A stretch of DNA of 64,000 nt from Argentina anserina (taxonomy: Eukaryota; Streptophyta; Magnoliopsida; Rosales; Rosaceae), in contig NC_065874.1 of assembly GCF_933775445.1 (NCBI RefSeq), positions 3,367,001-3,431,000 on the forward strand. Direction: 5' to 3'. Positions 37,427-50,700 of this stretch are shown here, in pieces. The notes under the pieces were generated by a model that did not search any database, was not told where the DNA came from, and saw only the letters and a program-made list of their open reading frames with translations. The stretch's first letter is position 1. Each line of letters opens with the position of its first letter. The position numbers and the translations under genes were made by a program.

Positions 37427-37845
37427 TCAATGTTTTAAAAAAACTCGTCTGAGGCTTAAAAAAATTTAGACTATTTACATAACGTCTCTGTTTTTTGGTC
37501 TAGACAGTGAGGCTTAAAAACCGTAAGTTTTTCACGCCTATAACTATATTTTTCACGTCTTTTACGCATTTTACTACGCCTTAAAAAATAATATTTGTAT
37601 GTATCTTTTTATATTTATATATATAATATGTTTAAATTGATAAAAACTATCTAAAAAGTTTGAATTATGAATTCCATTATATTTAAATGTAATATATCGG
37701 TAAGTTCTTATGTATATTTGTTATTTTTATATGTATATAATTATATATTTAATTAATAAGGCTTACGTCTAATGCGTCTTAAATTTTAACGCTTAAAGTT
37801 CTCAAAAAAACGTTTTGGGTACGCATTCGTTTTTTAAAATATTGA
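37427..37845. mobile_element. probable AT-rich MITE
   Basis: The block begins TCAATGTTTTAAAAAAACTCG and ends CGTTTTTTAAAATATTGA, an imperfect terminal inverted repeat. Between them 'aggcttaaa', 'cacgcct' and 'acgcctta' motifs recur in both orientations. No frame is present. A clean target duplication was not found, so boundaries are approximate. Confidence 0.5.
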
Positions 37846-39527
37846 CATAAATATGCTAATAATTCTACATGAAACACTGAATTGCAAACCGAACTGAATA
37901 GAAGGTTGTTTATTTGGTCATCCAAGTATATCCACTCAACTAAGAATGCCCTCAGTATATCCTCTCCACGTACGTCTTGCAATGTATATATGAAGGATAG
38001 AGACCTGTGATAGTTTCGTATTTCGTAGTGCTTGCTCCTTTTTGCAGATTGCTGGGTCAATTTAATTTGGTTGGTTTGTTTGGTCCCGATGGTGGGAACT
38101 GGGAAGTAAATATCCATGGATTTCACTGCAATCGCTACCCCAGAAAAGCGAAACCTCAGGCCCTATATTTATATATACACTGTTGAAGAAAAATGGCAGA
38201 TTCTGGGCTCCTATTTCTTGTCTTAGCATAGAAATATAGACGTTAGAGATTACAACACACACACGTTTGGGAGCCCTAGTCTAGTCAGATACTCTTTATT
38301 TTAACACCTAAAAATCTATCATCGAGTACGCTAATTTTGTAGTTTACTACGATCTGAAACTACCCCGATAGAAGGAATAAAGGAGTGTAATTTTTAACTT
38401 GAACAAAGAACAATCATGGGAGTGTTTCTTGTTATAAAATTGGTTGTGTTGTCATCTCTGTTTGTTTAAACGATTCTGGAGCAAGGTAAATCAGGGATCA
38501 TGTCGCTTGCTACATTCAAAGGTTGGTACTTGTTTCTCAATAAAGGAGTAGCTAGTACTAGCTCATTTTGATATATTGTTGATTTGGTGTTACCATTTAT
38601 TGTTTTTGGAGGTCCACACCCCACAGTTGTGCATACGCGTCACATGATTTTCACATAGATCATAGTCTCTCTACATATACATACATTATTGAATTTTTTG
38701 AGGATTCAAAATTATGCGACTTGATAATAACCAGAAAAGTATGTTATTTTGCGTTACAATTATTATTATTTTCTTTTTCCGGAGTTATAGGTGTTCGACA
38801 CTTTAAATGACAAGTATTGATGAGCTAATCATTCACAATCATGCCTTAATCGGAGATTGGCATACTACTAAAGTTGTGGGCATCGACGCCTCAATGTGGC
38901 AGCATTGATAATTGAATATCTCATACTCCCCTATTTGATTAACTGAATATGGGTTCTCACCTCCAAAATTGCAAGTGTTACACACACTTCAATTGACAAA
39001 TGTTGAGGATTTTACCATAGTCATGCGTCTAACTTTCATGATCATATCATCATCATGCGTGACGCGATATGATAACGTACACAACATTACAATCACGAAA
39101 AAAATTCACGAAAAAAATTAACATATTATAGAAGAAGAAGAAGAAGAAGATATTCGTAGCTCCTAATGCTTTTACCATAACTCCCAACTCCTCTAGCTAG
39201 CTCATCTCTCAACTTTCTCCCCTTCCTAAGACAGAAGAATCACATTTCCAAAGGTACAGAACCAAGACGTTTCAATGGTTTCATTCAAACAACCAATCCT
39301 TGTGAGTTGTGAATCTCTTATTGAATGCATTTCTTCCCTTTTTAGCCGATTAGATTTGGAAAAGCAATTAAGAAATGGGGTTGTAAAATTAAGTGGGAAC
39401 AGTGTTGGCAGGCAACGGTAACATCTGGTTTGGAAGTTCCTTAAAGGGCAGTTCGGGAATAGCAGAGAAAAAACATATAGAGCCAACGGAACTTTGGTCA
39501 CAGGTGAAAAAGCAGAGTGCCATACCA
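37846..39527. other. intergenic spacer upstream of the NAT2-like gene
   Basis: AT-rich DNA with a (GAA)n run near 39128-39150. Frames of 60-115 codons here have no recognisable domain. Confidence 0.5.
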
Positions 39528-39535
39528 TATAAAAA
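39528..39535 (+). promoter_or_regulatory. TATA box of the NAT2-like gene
   Basis: TATAAAAA lies about 294 bases before the start codon and is followed by a CT-rich leader (about 39600-39720). The leader would be about 260 bases long. Confidence 0.5.
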
Positions 39536-39821
39536 CTCTACCAAACTCGAAACGAGAAAAAGCAGCTTCACAGTGATTTAGCTCAATAGTGGGCGCCAAT
39601 TGCACACACATTGTTTCTCACTCCCCCTTCTCTCTCAAAGTCAAGTTTCACAGTTCTGTTCTGTACTGAACTCTCTCACTCTCCTTTTCTCTCTTAGCTT
39701 TTGCCCCTTTTCTGCTTCTGCTTTTCACATTACATTCATTTGGCTTAGAGTGTCTCTATCTCTGAGTCTTTGATTCATTTAGAGCAAAAACAAGGTTCTG
39801 TGTTTACAGAATCTAAGAGCT

Positions 39822-42800
39822 ATGGCGGCTCCTCCAGCTAAACCAGAAGAGATAAGCCATCCACCAATGGACCAGCTTCAGGGTTTAGAGTATTGCATTG
39901 ACTCAAACCCATCTTGGGGTATGTAAAACTTGAGTCTTTGATGTATATTTGGACTTAGAATCTCAATTGTTTTATTGGTTTAAGGTTTTCTCCATCTGGG
40001 TTTTGTTCAAAGCCTGAACAGTTTAAGTCTTTTTTTGATGTGGAAACAGGGGAAGCTATTGCTTTGGGTTTCCAGCACTATATTTTGGCCTTGGGGACTG
40101 CTGTAATGATCCCATCATTCCTTGTGCCTTTGATGGGTGGCAATGATGTTAGTTCATTCATTCTCTGATTGAATTAGCTATCTGTTGGGTTTCAGTTCGT
40201 GACACTGATGAATTTGGTTCTTGTTTGACTTGATTGATCAGGGTGACAAAGTGAGAGTGATACAGACTCTGCTCTTCATTGAAGGAATTAATACACTTCT
40301 GCAGACATTGTTTGGAACAAGATTGCCAACTGTGGTTGGAGGGTCTTATGCATTCATGGTTCCAATCATATCCATTATTCATGATTCTTCTTTGGAAACT
40401 ATTGCCGATCCTCATACTGTAAGTTCGAATCTTTGTTTTGGTTAACACTCTTATAAGTCTATGATCTGTGTGATAATTGGCCTCATTGAACGTATATATG
40501 ATCTTCCTACTAGGAATAATTGAAGACACCAATCTAATTAATTAGTTGGGATTCTATCATGATTCCATTTTGAGAATAAGTTTTGTCATTTGATAGCTTT
40601 GATTGTTTATGAGATCTGGGGACTGTTTGTTATTCATGGGAGAAATGCTAATGGCATTTCATGTATTTCTAGAGATTTCTGAACACCATGAGAGCAGTAC
40701 AAGGTGCCTTGATAGTATCATCAAGCATACAGATAATTCTGGGATACAGTCAAATTTGGGCCATCTGTTCCAGGTAACCAATGTAACTCCTACATCAATG
40801 AAGTAACGGTATTTTAAACTTTTATCACTCACAAAATGAACAAGGGCATCCATCTTTATGTAATACAGGTTCTTTAGCCCACTTGGAATGGTTCCTGTTA
40901 TTGCATTGGTTGGTTTCGGCATGTTTGACAGAGGCTTCCCAGTGGTAATTATCCCATAAGTTTTACTTGTTAAAGTTCTCACTCACTCTTATCAGCATTG
41001 TGGAGTATTGTTACATTACTCTGACTCCCTACACACTCTCTGTCTTTCAGGTTGGGAGATGTGTTGAAATTGGCATTCCAATGCTCATCCTATTTGTAGC
41101 TTTCTCCCAGGTAATATTACTGTGACCATCTACTGGTGGTTTATTATTTATTAGTATACTTGTTGAGACTGAAGAACTCATTGTTTGTATTTTTGTGGGC
41201 AGTACTTAAAGAACTTCCATGCAAAGCAGATACCAGTGCTAGAGCGTTTTGCGCTTATTATATCAATCACAGTGATATGGGCATATGCACACCTCTTGAC
41301 AGCCAGTGGTGCATACAAACACCGCCCAGAAGCTACCGAGTTAAGCTGCCGAACTGACAGGGCCAACCTTATTTCTTCTGCTCCATGGTTTGTACCCAAA
41401 CTAGTTCTTTGCCTTTTTCGTTTCATGCTCACCTTTAGTACCATGTCAACATAAGGATATAGTAATCTTATAGTCAGGCTTATTGTTTGCTACTCTACAT
41501 AATTGTTTTTTGAATATTTACCCACTCAAATGCTTCTGCAATGTACACTTGAAAGTATCAAAATCAGATGAACCAGTATGCCTTTGTTTAACATTCTCCT
41601 CATAATACAGGATAAAGATACCATATCCTCTTCAGTGGGGTGCTCCTACCTTTAGCGCTGGTCACTCTTTTGGTATGATGGCTGCTGTTCTAGTTTCATT
41701 GATTGAGGTACAACTCATGCTAACTTGAAATTTCCTTCTAGCATAATTAAAACCAGTAAAAGTAATACACTAATACTAATGCTTAATGCTTACTTTTACA
41801 GTCGACTGGAGCTTACAAGGCTGCATCACGCCTAGCAAGTGCTACACCACCTCCAGCTCATGTTCTTAGCCGTGGTATCGGATGGCAGGGGATAGGGATC
41901 CTTCTTAATGGACTATTTGGAACATTGTCAGGCTCAACAGTCTCTGTGTAAGTATAAGTGTTTCTTCATTTCTCTTTTCTCACTTAACAAACAATGGACC
42001 ACTAATAACTTTTGAAATAACTACAGAGAAAATGTGGGGCTTCTTGGTAGCACTCGTGTTGGAAGCCGTAGGGTTATTCAAATCTCAGCTGGTTTTATGA
42101 TATTCTTCTCCATGCTGGGTTAGTCCCTGCATGATAGTTTCCTCATAAATGTCTTCTACGGTTAATATTACACTCTTCTACTGTCTTCCAATTGAATCTA
42201 ACATGCATCATTCCTCTGGCAGGAAAATTTGGAGCTCTGTTTGCATCAATACCCTTCCCCATATTTGCTGCTGCATATTGTGTTTTATTTGGTTTTGTTG
42301 GTGAGCATCTGCTTTTACTAGGCATTTTCTCAATCTCTTACAGGAAGTTACAGCCAACTTATTATTGATCTATTAATGTTCTCAGCTTCAGTGGGGCTGT
42401 CCTTCTTGCAATTTACAAACATGAACTCAATGAGAAACCTCTTTATTGTTGGCGTATCCTTGTTTTTGGGCTTGTCTGTGCCTGAGTATTTCAGGGAATA
42501 CAGTATAATGGCTCATCATGCTCCTGCTCATACAAAAGCTGGATGGGTAAATTCCCCCCATCCTAACATCACATCAGTATCTTGTACTATATCATGAAAT
42601 GTTTTGCCAAGGTGAATTATCATTCATGACTCACATTTCTATTTTCTTGATGTTGTGCAGTTCAACGATTATCTTAATACCATCTTCTCATCATCTCCAA
42701 CTGTGGCCTTGCTTGTCGCCGTGTTCTTAGATAACACACTTGAATACCAGGAAAGTGCAAGAGACAGAGGAATGCCATGGTGGGCCAAATTTCGGGCATT

Positions 42801-42873
42801 CAAAGGGGATAGTCGAAATGAAGAGTTTTACACTCTTCCCTTCAACCTTAATCGATTCTTCCCTCCATCTTAA
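39822..42873 (+). CDS. NAT2-like: nucleobase-ascorbate transporter, NAT2 type (13 exons)
   Basis: Polytopic plasma-membrane permease of the NAT/NCS2 family, which moves purines or uracil in characterised members. Coding exons: 39822-39918, 40050-40147, 40242-40418, 40673-40773, 40869-40944, 41051-41110, 41203-41387, 41611-41707, 41802-41947, 42027-42118, 42223-42300, 42386-42546 and 42661-42873. They sum to 1581 bases (526 aa), and all joins are GT-AG and in phase. The N-terminus has EEISHPPMDQLQGLEYCID, then ALGFQHYILALGTAVMIPS. The family signature is ENVGLLGSTR in exon 10, and the C-terminus ends EEFYTLPFNLNRFFPPS. From memory it is nearly colinear with Arabidopsis NAT2 (At2g34190). Substrate cannot be read from sequence. 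A 45-base tandem duplication begins in the last codons. Confidence 0.95.
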
Positions 42874-42953
42874 AGTGATATCATGCGGTTTGATTACTAG
42901 AAAAGATGTCCATCTTAAAGTGATATCATGCGGTTTGATTACTAGAAAAGATG
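42864..42953 (+). repeat. 45-base tandem duplication spanning the NAT2-like stop codon
   Basis: Copy 1 (42864-42908) and copy 2 (42909-42953) are identical as far as I can read (tccatcttaaagtgatatca...agaaaagatg). Copy 1 holds the last codons and the TAA stop; copy 2 repeats them in the 3' untranslated region. The length is a multiple of three and the protein is not changed. Confidence 0.9.
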
Positions 42954-43433
42954 TTTAGAGGAAAAACATCATTTCCAGATAGGGATCGGATTATTAGAAT
43001 ACATGTCAGTAGTACTGGAAGCAGGGAAATGATTACATGTCAGTAGTACGGAAATGAAAACATAATGCTTCTGCTTCATTCTGTTCTTTCAAGTATTGAC
43101 TCGGATCATTCGGGTTTAATCCAATAAATTTAATTGATTTTTCCCATTTCCAAGTTTATTCAGCATACAGGATTCATCCAAGGTTGGATCAATTCTAACA
43201 TTCGTAAGTCTGACGTGAGAATACTGAAAGTTTAAGCACATTGTTTCCAATAAGCAGGGCTAGAAAGATCTGCGGTAATCAGTGTATTTGCAAGAACAAA
43301 CTAATATATTCATGACTGGTAGACAAGTGAACAGAAATGGTAAAAGGGCAAAAGAAAAGAACTCCTACAACTGTGCAGCTACCAATTAAAGAATCATATG
43401 GCATCAAAAAATGAACGTAATGTTTGAAAAACA
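42954..43433. other. convergent 3' flanks of the NAT2-like and O-fucosyltransferase genes
   Basis: Two genes end here tail to tail, with about 560 bases between the stop codons. 'acatgtcagtagtac' occurs twice (about 43002 and 43035). No other feature is seen. Confidence 0.5.
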
Positions 43434-46082
43434 TTACAGGTAGGATTTACACATGCACTGTGGGCATCTTGGCTGTCGATATATGCTTCGACCAAACCTC
43501 CTGACATGTACCCTTTGACCTTCCTCGATCATCTTTTTAACTCTGTCTTCAAAACTGTTCCACCCTATGGTACTATTCTCAGACAAAATTGCTGCTAGCC
43601 TCTTCTTGTTAGGCCGCAGAGTAGGCGCATTACCGCCACCGTAATAGGTTCGAAATCCAGATACCAGGGAGGATAGTTGGCTCCCGGAGTCAGTCATAGC
43701 AAACACATCAGCAGTTGCGCAGGCAATGAAATCTAGTGCCGCTAACTGCACAGGAAAATCCTCTAAATTATTATCAAGTGTAAAATGTTTTTTTTTAATG
43801 CAACAAACAACCAATACTGACTTACCTTGGAAGAAAAGTTTTGAAAAGGTGCAAGTTCACTTGGTGTGAGAAGTGTTTCCTTTGTGACCAAATTAGGATA
43901 AAGGTCGGTGAAGGAATTCATCCTGGAGTTTCCACCATATATCTGAGATCCAGCTAGGTAAATGTAAGTTCTATGCTTAAAACCCACACCAGCAAGAACT
44001 AGTGCTGCTTCTTCCGGTGTCAGTGGACATTTCCCCAACTTTCTCAACTCACTTTGAGAAACAGACCTAGAATTGTAAATGTATCAGTTAAACTCAAATT
44101 GTCCATAAATTGCACACAGTTAGAGATAACAGTAACTGGAAAAGCCATATAAGAAATATATACTTTGAGTTCTTTAAGCGTTCGATGAGCAGAGGAAAAT
44201 GCACTTCTCTGTATGCTTGGAGTTCATTTCTCTCACTTTCTCCACCTCCAAAGTCACAGAGCGAGTAGGCTACCATGTCAATCTCAAATCTCAAGTGTAG
44301 AGCAAGATATTTGAACGGGCCTCTAGCTGCAACATCCTGCTGTTTTGAGTGAATGCTATGCATGAAGTCTCCAAGCAATTGGTTGTCCAACAGGCTCATT
44401 GCAGCATCATATTTCCTTATCGTTTTAACCAGCAAAGAACCAACTCTTTGGATATCGGGCGCAAATTTTAAAGCATGGAAATTGCATTTGCATCGTAGTC
44501 TCTGCAATATTTTGGAACATTTATATATTACAGGTATTGCATGATATAAGGCAGAGCTTTTCCATTGTTGCGCTGCTTAATTCCCATAATCTGTCTATTT
44601 CCTAATAGAGTAATAGTCAAACAAGTACCTGAAGCTCAGAAGGCAATGGATCGAAGCCTAGTCGATTCCCATATCCCAGGAAATGAACAACTCCATTTTT
44701 CAAGAGAACAGGAAGCACTGTTTTCATATAATCAGTTGGTTTTGCCTCCTTCACGAGATCGGCATCAGTAATCTGGTAAAGATACAAGTAAGACTTAAAA
44801 AATTGTTTTGAAAATCTGTGTAATCAAATAATGTCCTGATTCAAAGAAAAATAGGATAAGAGCATACAAGGCTTCCAATTGCTTCAAGGTCTAGTGATGC
44901 CAAATGAGAAGGGAGTTCCTTGACAATGTTTACTTCATCCTTCATTACATCTATAAAATATTCTTCTTGGTAAATATCACCAAATTGGCTGCAGCAATGA
45001 TTTTTGAAACATAAGACTTTTAGTAACACCAAACTGAGGTCGTTAACAATTCAAAGTTGATGCTCAAACCTCGGATCATTCCACACATTGCTGTAAAGAA
45101 ATCTTGGAATAACAAGAGTAGCATTCAGAAGAGATGCCACAGCAACAGCATTGCAAATCTGTAACCAATGAAATAGCCTACTCAGACTCATTATTATGCA
45201 TTGGATGATCATTTCCAACATCAATTGATTGAATACATACAGCAACTCGTTGTTGATTGAGACCACCATTTGCACTGACTAGTATGTAGCCATTACTATT
45301 CTTATATTTTCCTGCATACAAAACAAACAGCTACGTAACAGGACGAAGGGCCCTTAGAGATACATTAACATATGGACTTCAAACTCATCAAATACCTAGG
45401 CTTTTCGAAACTTTTCTATCCGCAGAAGGTTTCCAGGCAGCAACTTGCCTCCTATTTGGTTCCTCCCATAAGCTTGATGACTCTTGCTCGGACTCTTTCT
45501 AAAGCAAAAAAAAATTAGTTGAGGAAAAGCATAACAGTCTAATTGTATGCATACAGGTTATGAAGCATAGTTAGCAAACCTTTGCAATGGATGCAGATGC
45601 TAACTTCTGAAGCCGATCGTACATCTGAACTGGAGATGTTTCTTTCATAATGTAGGCATTACTTTCGTCCTCCTTAATTAACATTCAATCTCAGGACATT
45701 AGTACTAGGACAATTGAAATGCTGTGTCAACAATTATGATTTCTCGTACCTTAAGCCCCGGAGATTTTCTTGAAGTTGAACTGTTCTGAAGAATCATGGA
45801 ATCAAAAAAGGATACCAGAAATGAATCCAGCAGGATAAGGAAACTCATCAAAACAAACACAAAAACGATTGACTTCACATCTTTCCGGAGCCACAAATGC
45901 TTTCTCCCCACATAGCTTCCCTTACAAGTACTGTACTTCATAGAATGACTTCTTAGAACATGAAAGTCATGACTTTTCAGGCCATGCAGCCACACCATTT
46001 TGGAATTTAAACTGTAATCTCCTCCTGACATTCTTCTTCCAGCATTAGAAGGATCATATTCTTTGCTCCCTTGCTTTCCCAT
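43434..46082 (-). CDS. O-fucosyltransferase-family protein, type II membrane (10 exons)
   Basis: Plant GDP-fucose O-fucosyltransferase-like protein, expected in the Golgi. Exons in transcript order: 46082-45750, 45672-45580, 45498-45396, 45311-45241, 45158-45070, 44988-44868, 44772-44629, 44501-44164, 44066-43826 and 43745-43434 (614 aa, in phase). A signal anchor (SIVFVFVLMSFLILLDSFLV) lies around residues 71-90 after a basic cytosolic segment. Family landmarks: NGYILVSANGGLNQQRVAIC, ATLVIPRFLYSNVWNDPSQF, the HLRFEIDMVAYSLC motif (HLRFExDM), YIYLAGSQIYGG and the C-terminal DFIACATADVFAMTDSGSQ with TLRPNKKRL. Substrate is not predictable; members act on pectin or mannan synthesis or on proteins. 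The first ATG of the frame is used. Confidence 0.92.
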
Positions 46083-47459
46083 TGTAATCTCTTTCTTTCA
46101 ACACAGCTTCAATTACACCATCTCTATTTTCCAAGATGAGTAAGAAATTAGGCCAAGAATGATGCCAGGGAAAAAGGTCGCTATTGAAGCTTCAACAGCA
46201 CCCTTTAAATCTATAAAATTTTCTGTTTCTAAAACCGACCCGCCACCCGTAAGACCAAGTAAAGCAGCTTCAAATTTGGTGGTAGACATTGACACAGAGA
46301 ATGAGAAATGGAAGCAGAAGATTCAATATAGTCGAAGCAGAAGTGCAGAACATTCAGGGTAAGACGGATTCAAAGTGAAGCTAAGAGGTAGTTGATTAGG
46401 GAAAAAGAGTTGAACAAACGAGTAAAATGCAAGCGAGAAGTGAAAACTCAGCATCACCTACACATTATAACTAACTTGCAGACCAAGAATTAAATATAAA
46501 CAAAGACATGACATACAAGAATAGAACAATTACATCCTACCAACTCATCAACTCTTAAAAACATATTGCGAATTTTTAAGGTCTATCATATCGCATACAG
46601 AGACTTCTTCAGTTCTTTGTGACACAAACAAAAATAGCATTCAAACGTAATTCGGGAGTACAACTAAAACCAGATAACCATTCTAAAATCTATTCCATAC
46701 TACAGTTTTATTTCCTAATTTATATTGATTCTTCTTCTGAAGTTTCAAAAAAATCTATGAAAAGGGATATAGTAGTTATGTGGTCAATTCCCACGAAGTT
46801 ACCGAGCTTCCAAACATGAAATCTTGAACACATAACAACATGAGTTGAAAAGGTGTGTGAAGTTATAATTGTTACACAAAATGAGTCACATTCCGTCTCC
46901 ATGAATTGCGTCTGGCTTTTGTTTAAAAGTTACAGATGAGTCGATACAAAATACCAGACCAATTAAGAACAAACTTGAACACATAAATAGATGACTGTAA
47001 TGCAAGTGAAAAGTGAAAGCTGGGGAATGAAGTAGCTTGCATGCCAACCAACTAAAACAGACTAACTTTACTTCTGAGGAGCATTTTCACTGTCAAACTG
47101 ATATTTGACTATTTGTACATAAAAAGATGGATGAAGAAATTTCCAACAAAATGCCATGTCAATTTGTCATAATCTAGTTTCATACAAAAGGGGCATTACT
47201 ATTGACACAAATTATGATCTGGACATAATGAGAAACACTTCGACTGGAGAGAATTATACGTGTAACAAACTGGGGATCTTTTATTTAGGACAGAAATCCT
47301 TCACACAAATGCAGTCTATACTGAGCTTTGTATCAACAACAACAACAACAACAAAAACAAGAACTAACATCACACACCTCCAGTGTCCTTCAAAAGTTTG
47401 TTCTTGATTTTATGGAGTGTACATGACTGCAGAACAAGCTAGTGCCAAATACTAACCTC
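46083..47459. other. promoter side of the O-fucosyltransferase gene and spacer
   Basis: AT-rich, with short frames only. A brief (CAA)n run is near 47336-47353. No gene is supported. Confidence 0.5.
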
Positions 47460-47760
47460 ATAATGGACGAGACACATCCCCCTCTTCTGGTAACTATTCC
47501 TCTCCCATTCCATATTTCTGCATATATGGAATTTTAGATAACAAAAACAAGATTTATAAAATTAAGTACTTGATCGAATTTCTTCATAAATCTAGACAAT
47601 TTGAAACCTAAAGTAAAAACATTACCTGGAGGCCGGAGCGTTATACCCTAATGTAGCTAGTCTCATGGTTTCGATCACAGAATATCCTCCACTTGACAGT
47701 TTTTGCAATGCCAAAATCAGCAACATGTGCAACCACAACTCTGTCACTATTTTGTTATCT
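47460..47760 (-). pseudogene. LRR-XII receptor kinase activation-loop fragment
   Basis: On the minus strand 47750-47634 reads DRVVVAHVADFGIAK and, after a one-base shift, KLSSGGYSVIETMRLATLGYNAP. This is the DFG-to-APE segment of FLS2/EFR-type kinases. After an intron-like gap a second piece (about 47520-47462) resembles EYG.E(R)GIVTRRGDV. Frameshifts and the lack of the rest of the gene show it is dead. It is from the same family as the fragments at 25.06-25.93 kb. Confidence 0.7.
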
Positions 47761-50700
47761 GCTCATGGCCCTTATTAGTTTCTACATACTAAATAAATGA
47801 TCGTTCTATAACAAAACAAAGAAACCCATCAATGTCCTCTCTCTGCCTTTGAAACCCAGAATGGCTATGCCTCAATTGTGACCAAAGATTAATACAGTCA
47901 GGGTTGTGATGATCTGAATTCTGAAGGCATTATATCAGGTTTGATTTTATTCTACCTCTGTTTATTGACTTGTGCTCTCTATAACCATCAGTATCACACA
48001 TCTGCATTGTACTTCGAAAATGTCCTTCAAAAACGTGATTAAGTTCTACTAGTGCTTTTTTTTCTTTAGAAACCACTAGTGCTTCTTGCTCACAAGGAAG
48101 CTCACAGGACCATGATTAACCTCTTCCCGAAATAAATTGCCCAACCCCGTTCAATTAGGAGAAAATGAATTAACCGTTTTGTTAATACTAAACTAGAAAC
48201 TGCTCACACCCTATTGGGTGTGGAAGAATATGTAGTTATTTATCTGATAGTGGGTGCTTAAATTTTCAAAAAAAATTCATTGATTTATTCAATTCAGGAA
48301 AATTAATTGTTATACCCATGCCTGTTTATTTATCAGTTAGCAAATAAATGAGTAATTTCGACAGTTTATATTTTAGTGAAACTTTTGGCTGCCCGCTTTA
48401 TAGTAGTAGAGATAAAAATAAATAAATTTAAAGTAAACCGTCTATTAGGTGAGCTAGGCGAAAGCCAAGGCCCGCTTAAGCTTAGTTCATACCAGTCAGA
48501 AAATTACAGACCAGCTTGGTGTCTACTTAGGTGTAATTTGCAGTATTGCTAGCTGTTGATGGAAAACCTCCTTTTGTCTTCAACTACACGTAGAATGTAA
48601 CAATTTGTTTCACATTCAAAGAAATTTAAAGGCAGAAGCAAACAGCACAATACTCTTCATCTTCAAGAGGTTCAAGGCTGCAAACTCGATCTCGAGTCAC
48701 TCAAGTGTCGAGCACCACAAGTAGCCTGAAGCCGGTTGCAAACAGGGCTAGTGTTTCATGTTTTAGTGAAAGAAGATCAATTAATGGTACATTGTGAGAT
48801 TGTTCTTTTGTGATGCCACGTAAAGTTGATACAAGAGTGTACCAGCAGCAACATATTAACTTCTCTCCATTGTATGAAAATTTGTGGATTGCCGAAAATG
48901 ACATCCGAGAATGGATAAAATCTATGCATAATCCAGGGACAGCGTCGTGATCAAATGTCAGTACCATATTCTTGATTATGTCTTGCTAAGTAATACCCTT
49001 GAACTATACGAATATGACTATCAACATGTTTGTTGTATATCCTATTGCCGGCTTGCGGTTATATATGACTTCTTCTATGCTGATTAATTCAACTTCTCTA
49101 ACTCACAAGTCTCCAAAATGTAGTTGGTTCTTTTAACAGATTGGTGATCAGCTACGCTCTTTCAGGTGTAAATCCTTCTGTGTTTTATGACCAAACATAT
49201 CCGAAACCTTGTGGACTGATCTAACAGCTAGAGTCGCTCTCAGTTGTGATTGGTTTTCACAAGTGCATGTTAGACACAGTAGACTTTCGATCTCCTTCAA
49301 TATCTAAAGGCTTTTTGAAATAAGTTTCCAATCTTATGAAGTGCATGTAGGAGTGACTGGTAGATCAACAATTTTTACCCCATCAAGCTAATGTAACAGC
49401 CTCAGATACTTAATAATTACCTTCCAATGCTTCACCATTTTGTCCCAGTACTGTACATGTTTCTTAAGCACGTCCAAAGCCCAGAAACACACCTTCTTAT
49501 TGAGACACGTGGTCCTGGTCTAGGCCATTAAGCTACTGTACCAGGCATCACACCAGTAGCAGAGGCCTGCAGATTTCAGGAAATAGACCAGCCTATACAC
49601 TTGCACAGTAATTTTCTACCATCTTCCTGTTTGACCAAAACCCATTTGCACTGTTCAATCGTTGACCACCGACGGTTCCGGGCCCTTTCTAAGAACCCTA
49701 AACAATATTACGGGAATTTTGTCCTTATTTCCTCAAGATGAAACCAGTAAATTCTCTATTTGTGGTGCAAACATAGCATGATTAAATGATTTAAATCATC
49801 TTCAAATTGTTAATCATCCTTGTATTACTGTGTATGTATATATATAAATTATAATAAATAATTGAAAAAATCCTTTCCCTGCAGAATAGTGGTAAGAACA
49901 GTGCTTTATAGACAGACATGAGACCAAGGGCAGTCCTAGACAGAATGATTGGGCACACCCTTTCCACACCTTGGCTAAATGTCCAAGTCTGCTTTACAAA
50001 TGTTCATACTCAGCCGAAGAAAGTTGATTTTATGCTTTCTTTGTAAAATTTGAAGCAATCATATTTCCGCTCTTCAATAATATTTTCTTTCTGTTTGCCT
50101 TAAAATCTTTATAAGTTTTGAGTTCGATTCTCACATTTTCGTTTACAGAGTACAGACAATGCTGATGAGCAATAATCAAAAGTAATGAGACTGGTATTAT
50201 AATTGGCAACTTTTTTTCTTTCGGCTAATGAGTAAGGGGAAATGATTAGGGTAATGTGAATAAGAAAATGCAGAAGTTGATAGATGGGTCAAGGAAGAAT
50301 ATAATATAGAAGATTATACAGATGGTCAATAAATTTGAAGTCTTTGAAGACTGCGAAAAGGACAATGTTACTTTCAAAAATTATTAAGAACAACAGGGTG
50401 AGCTTTCAAGTTTCAACTTTGTGACTCACTGTTCTATCATTATTCTTCTTCCAAAATTTTCTTATTTATATTGGGTTTACCAGATGTGCCAACAGTGCCA
50501 TTTACTAATTTGATCAAGTTATTTAAAAACAAAAAATAGAGCAACTGTCAAGTTCATACCAGACTTGGTGTGGCATAAATATGGAGCTCAACTGCCTAAA
50601 ACCCCACACTGTTGATATTGGAATTGGACCACAAAGTTTGTACTTGAAGAAGCTATCCTGTAATTCTCATTGTCGGATAGTTTGGACATCAAGTGATTTG

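Noticed and set aside
46113..46295. 60-codon minus-strand frame just upstream of the O-fucosyltransferase start
   Set aside because: Separated by stops and unlike the family; most likely leader or promoter sequence.
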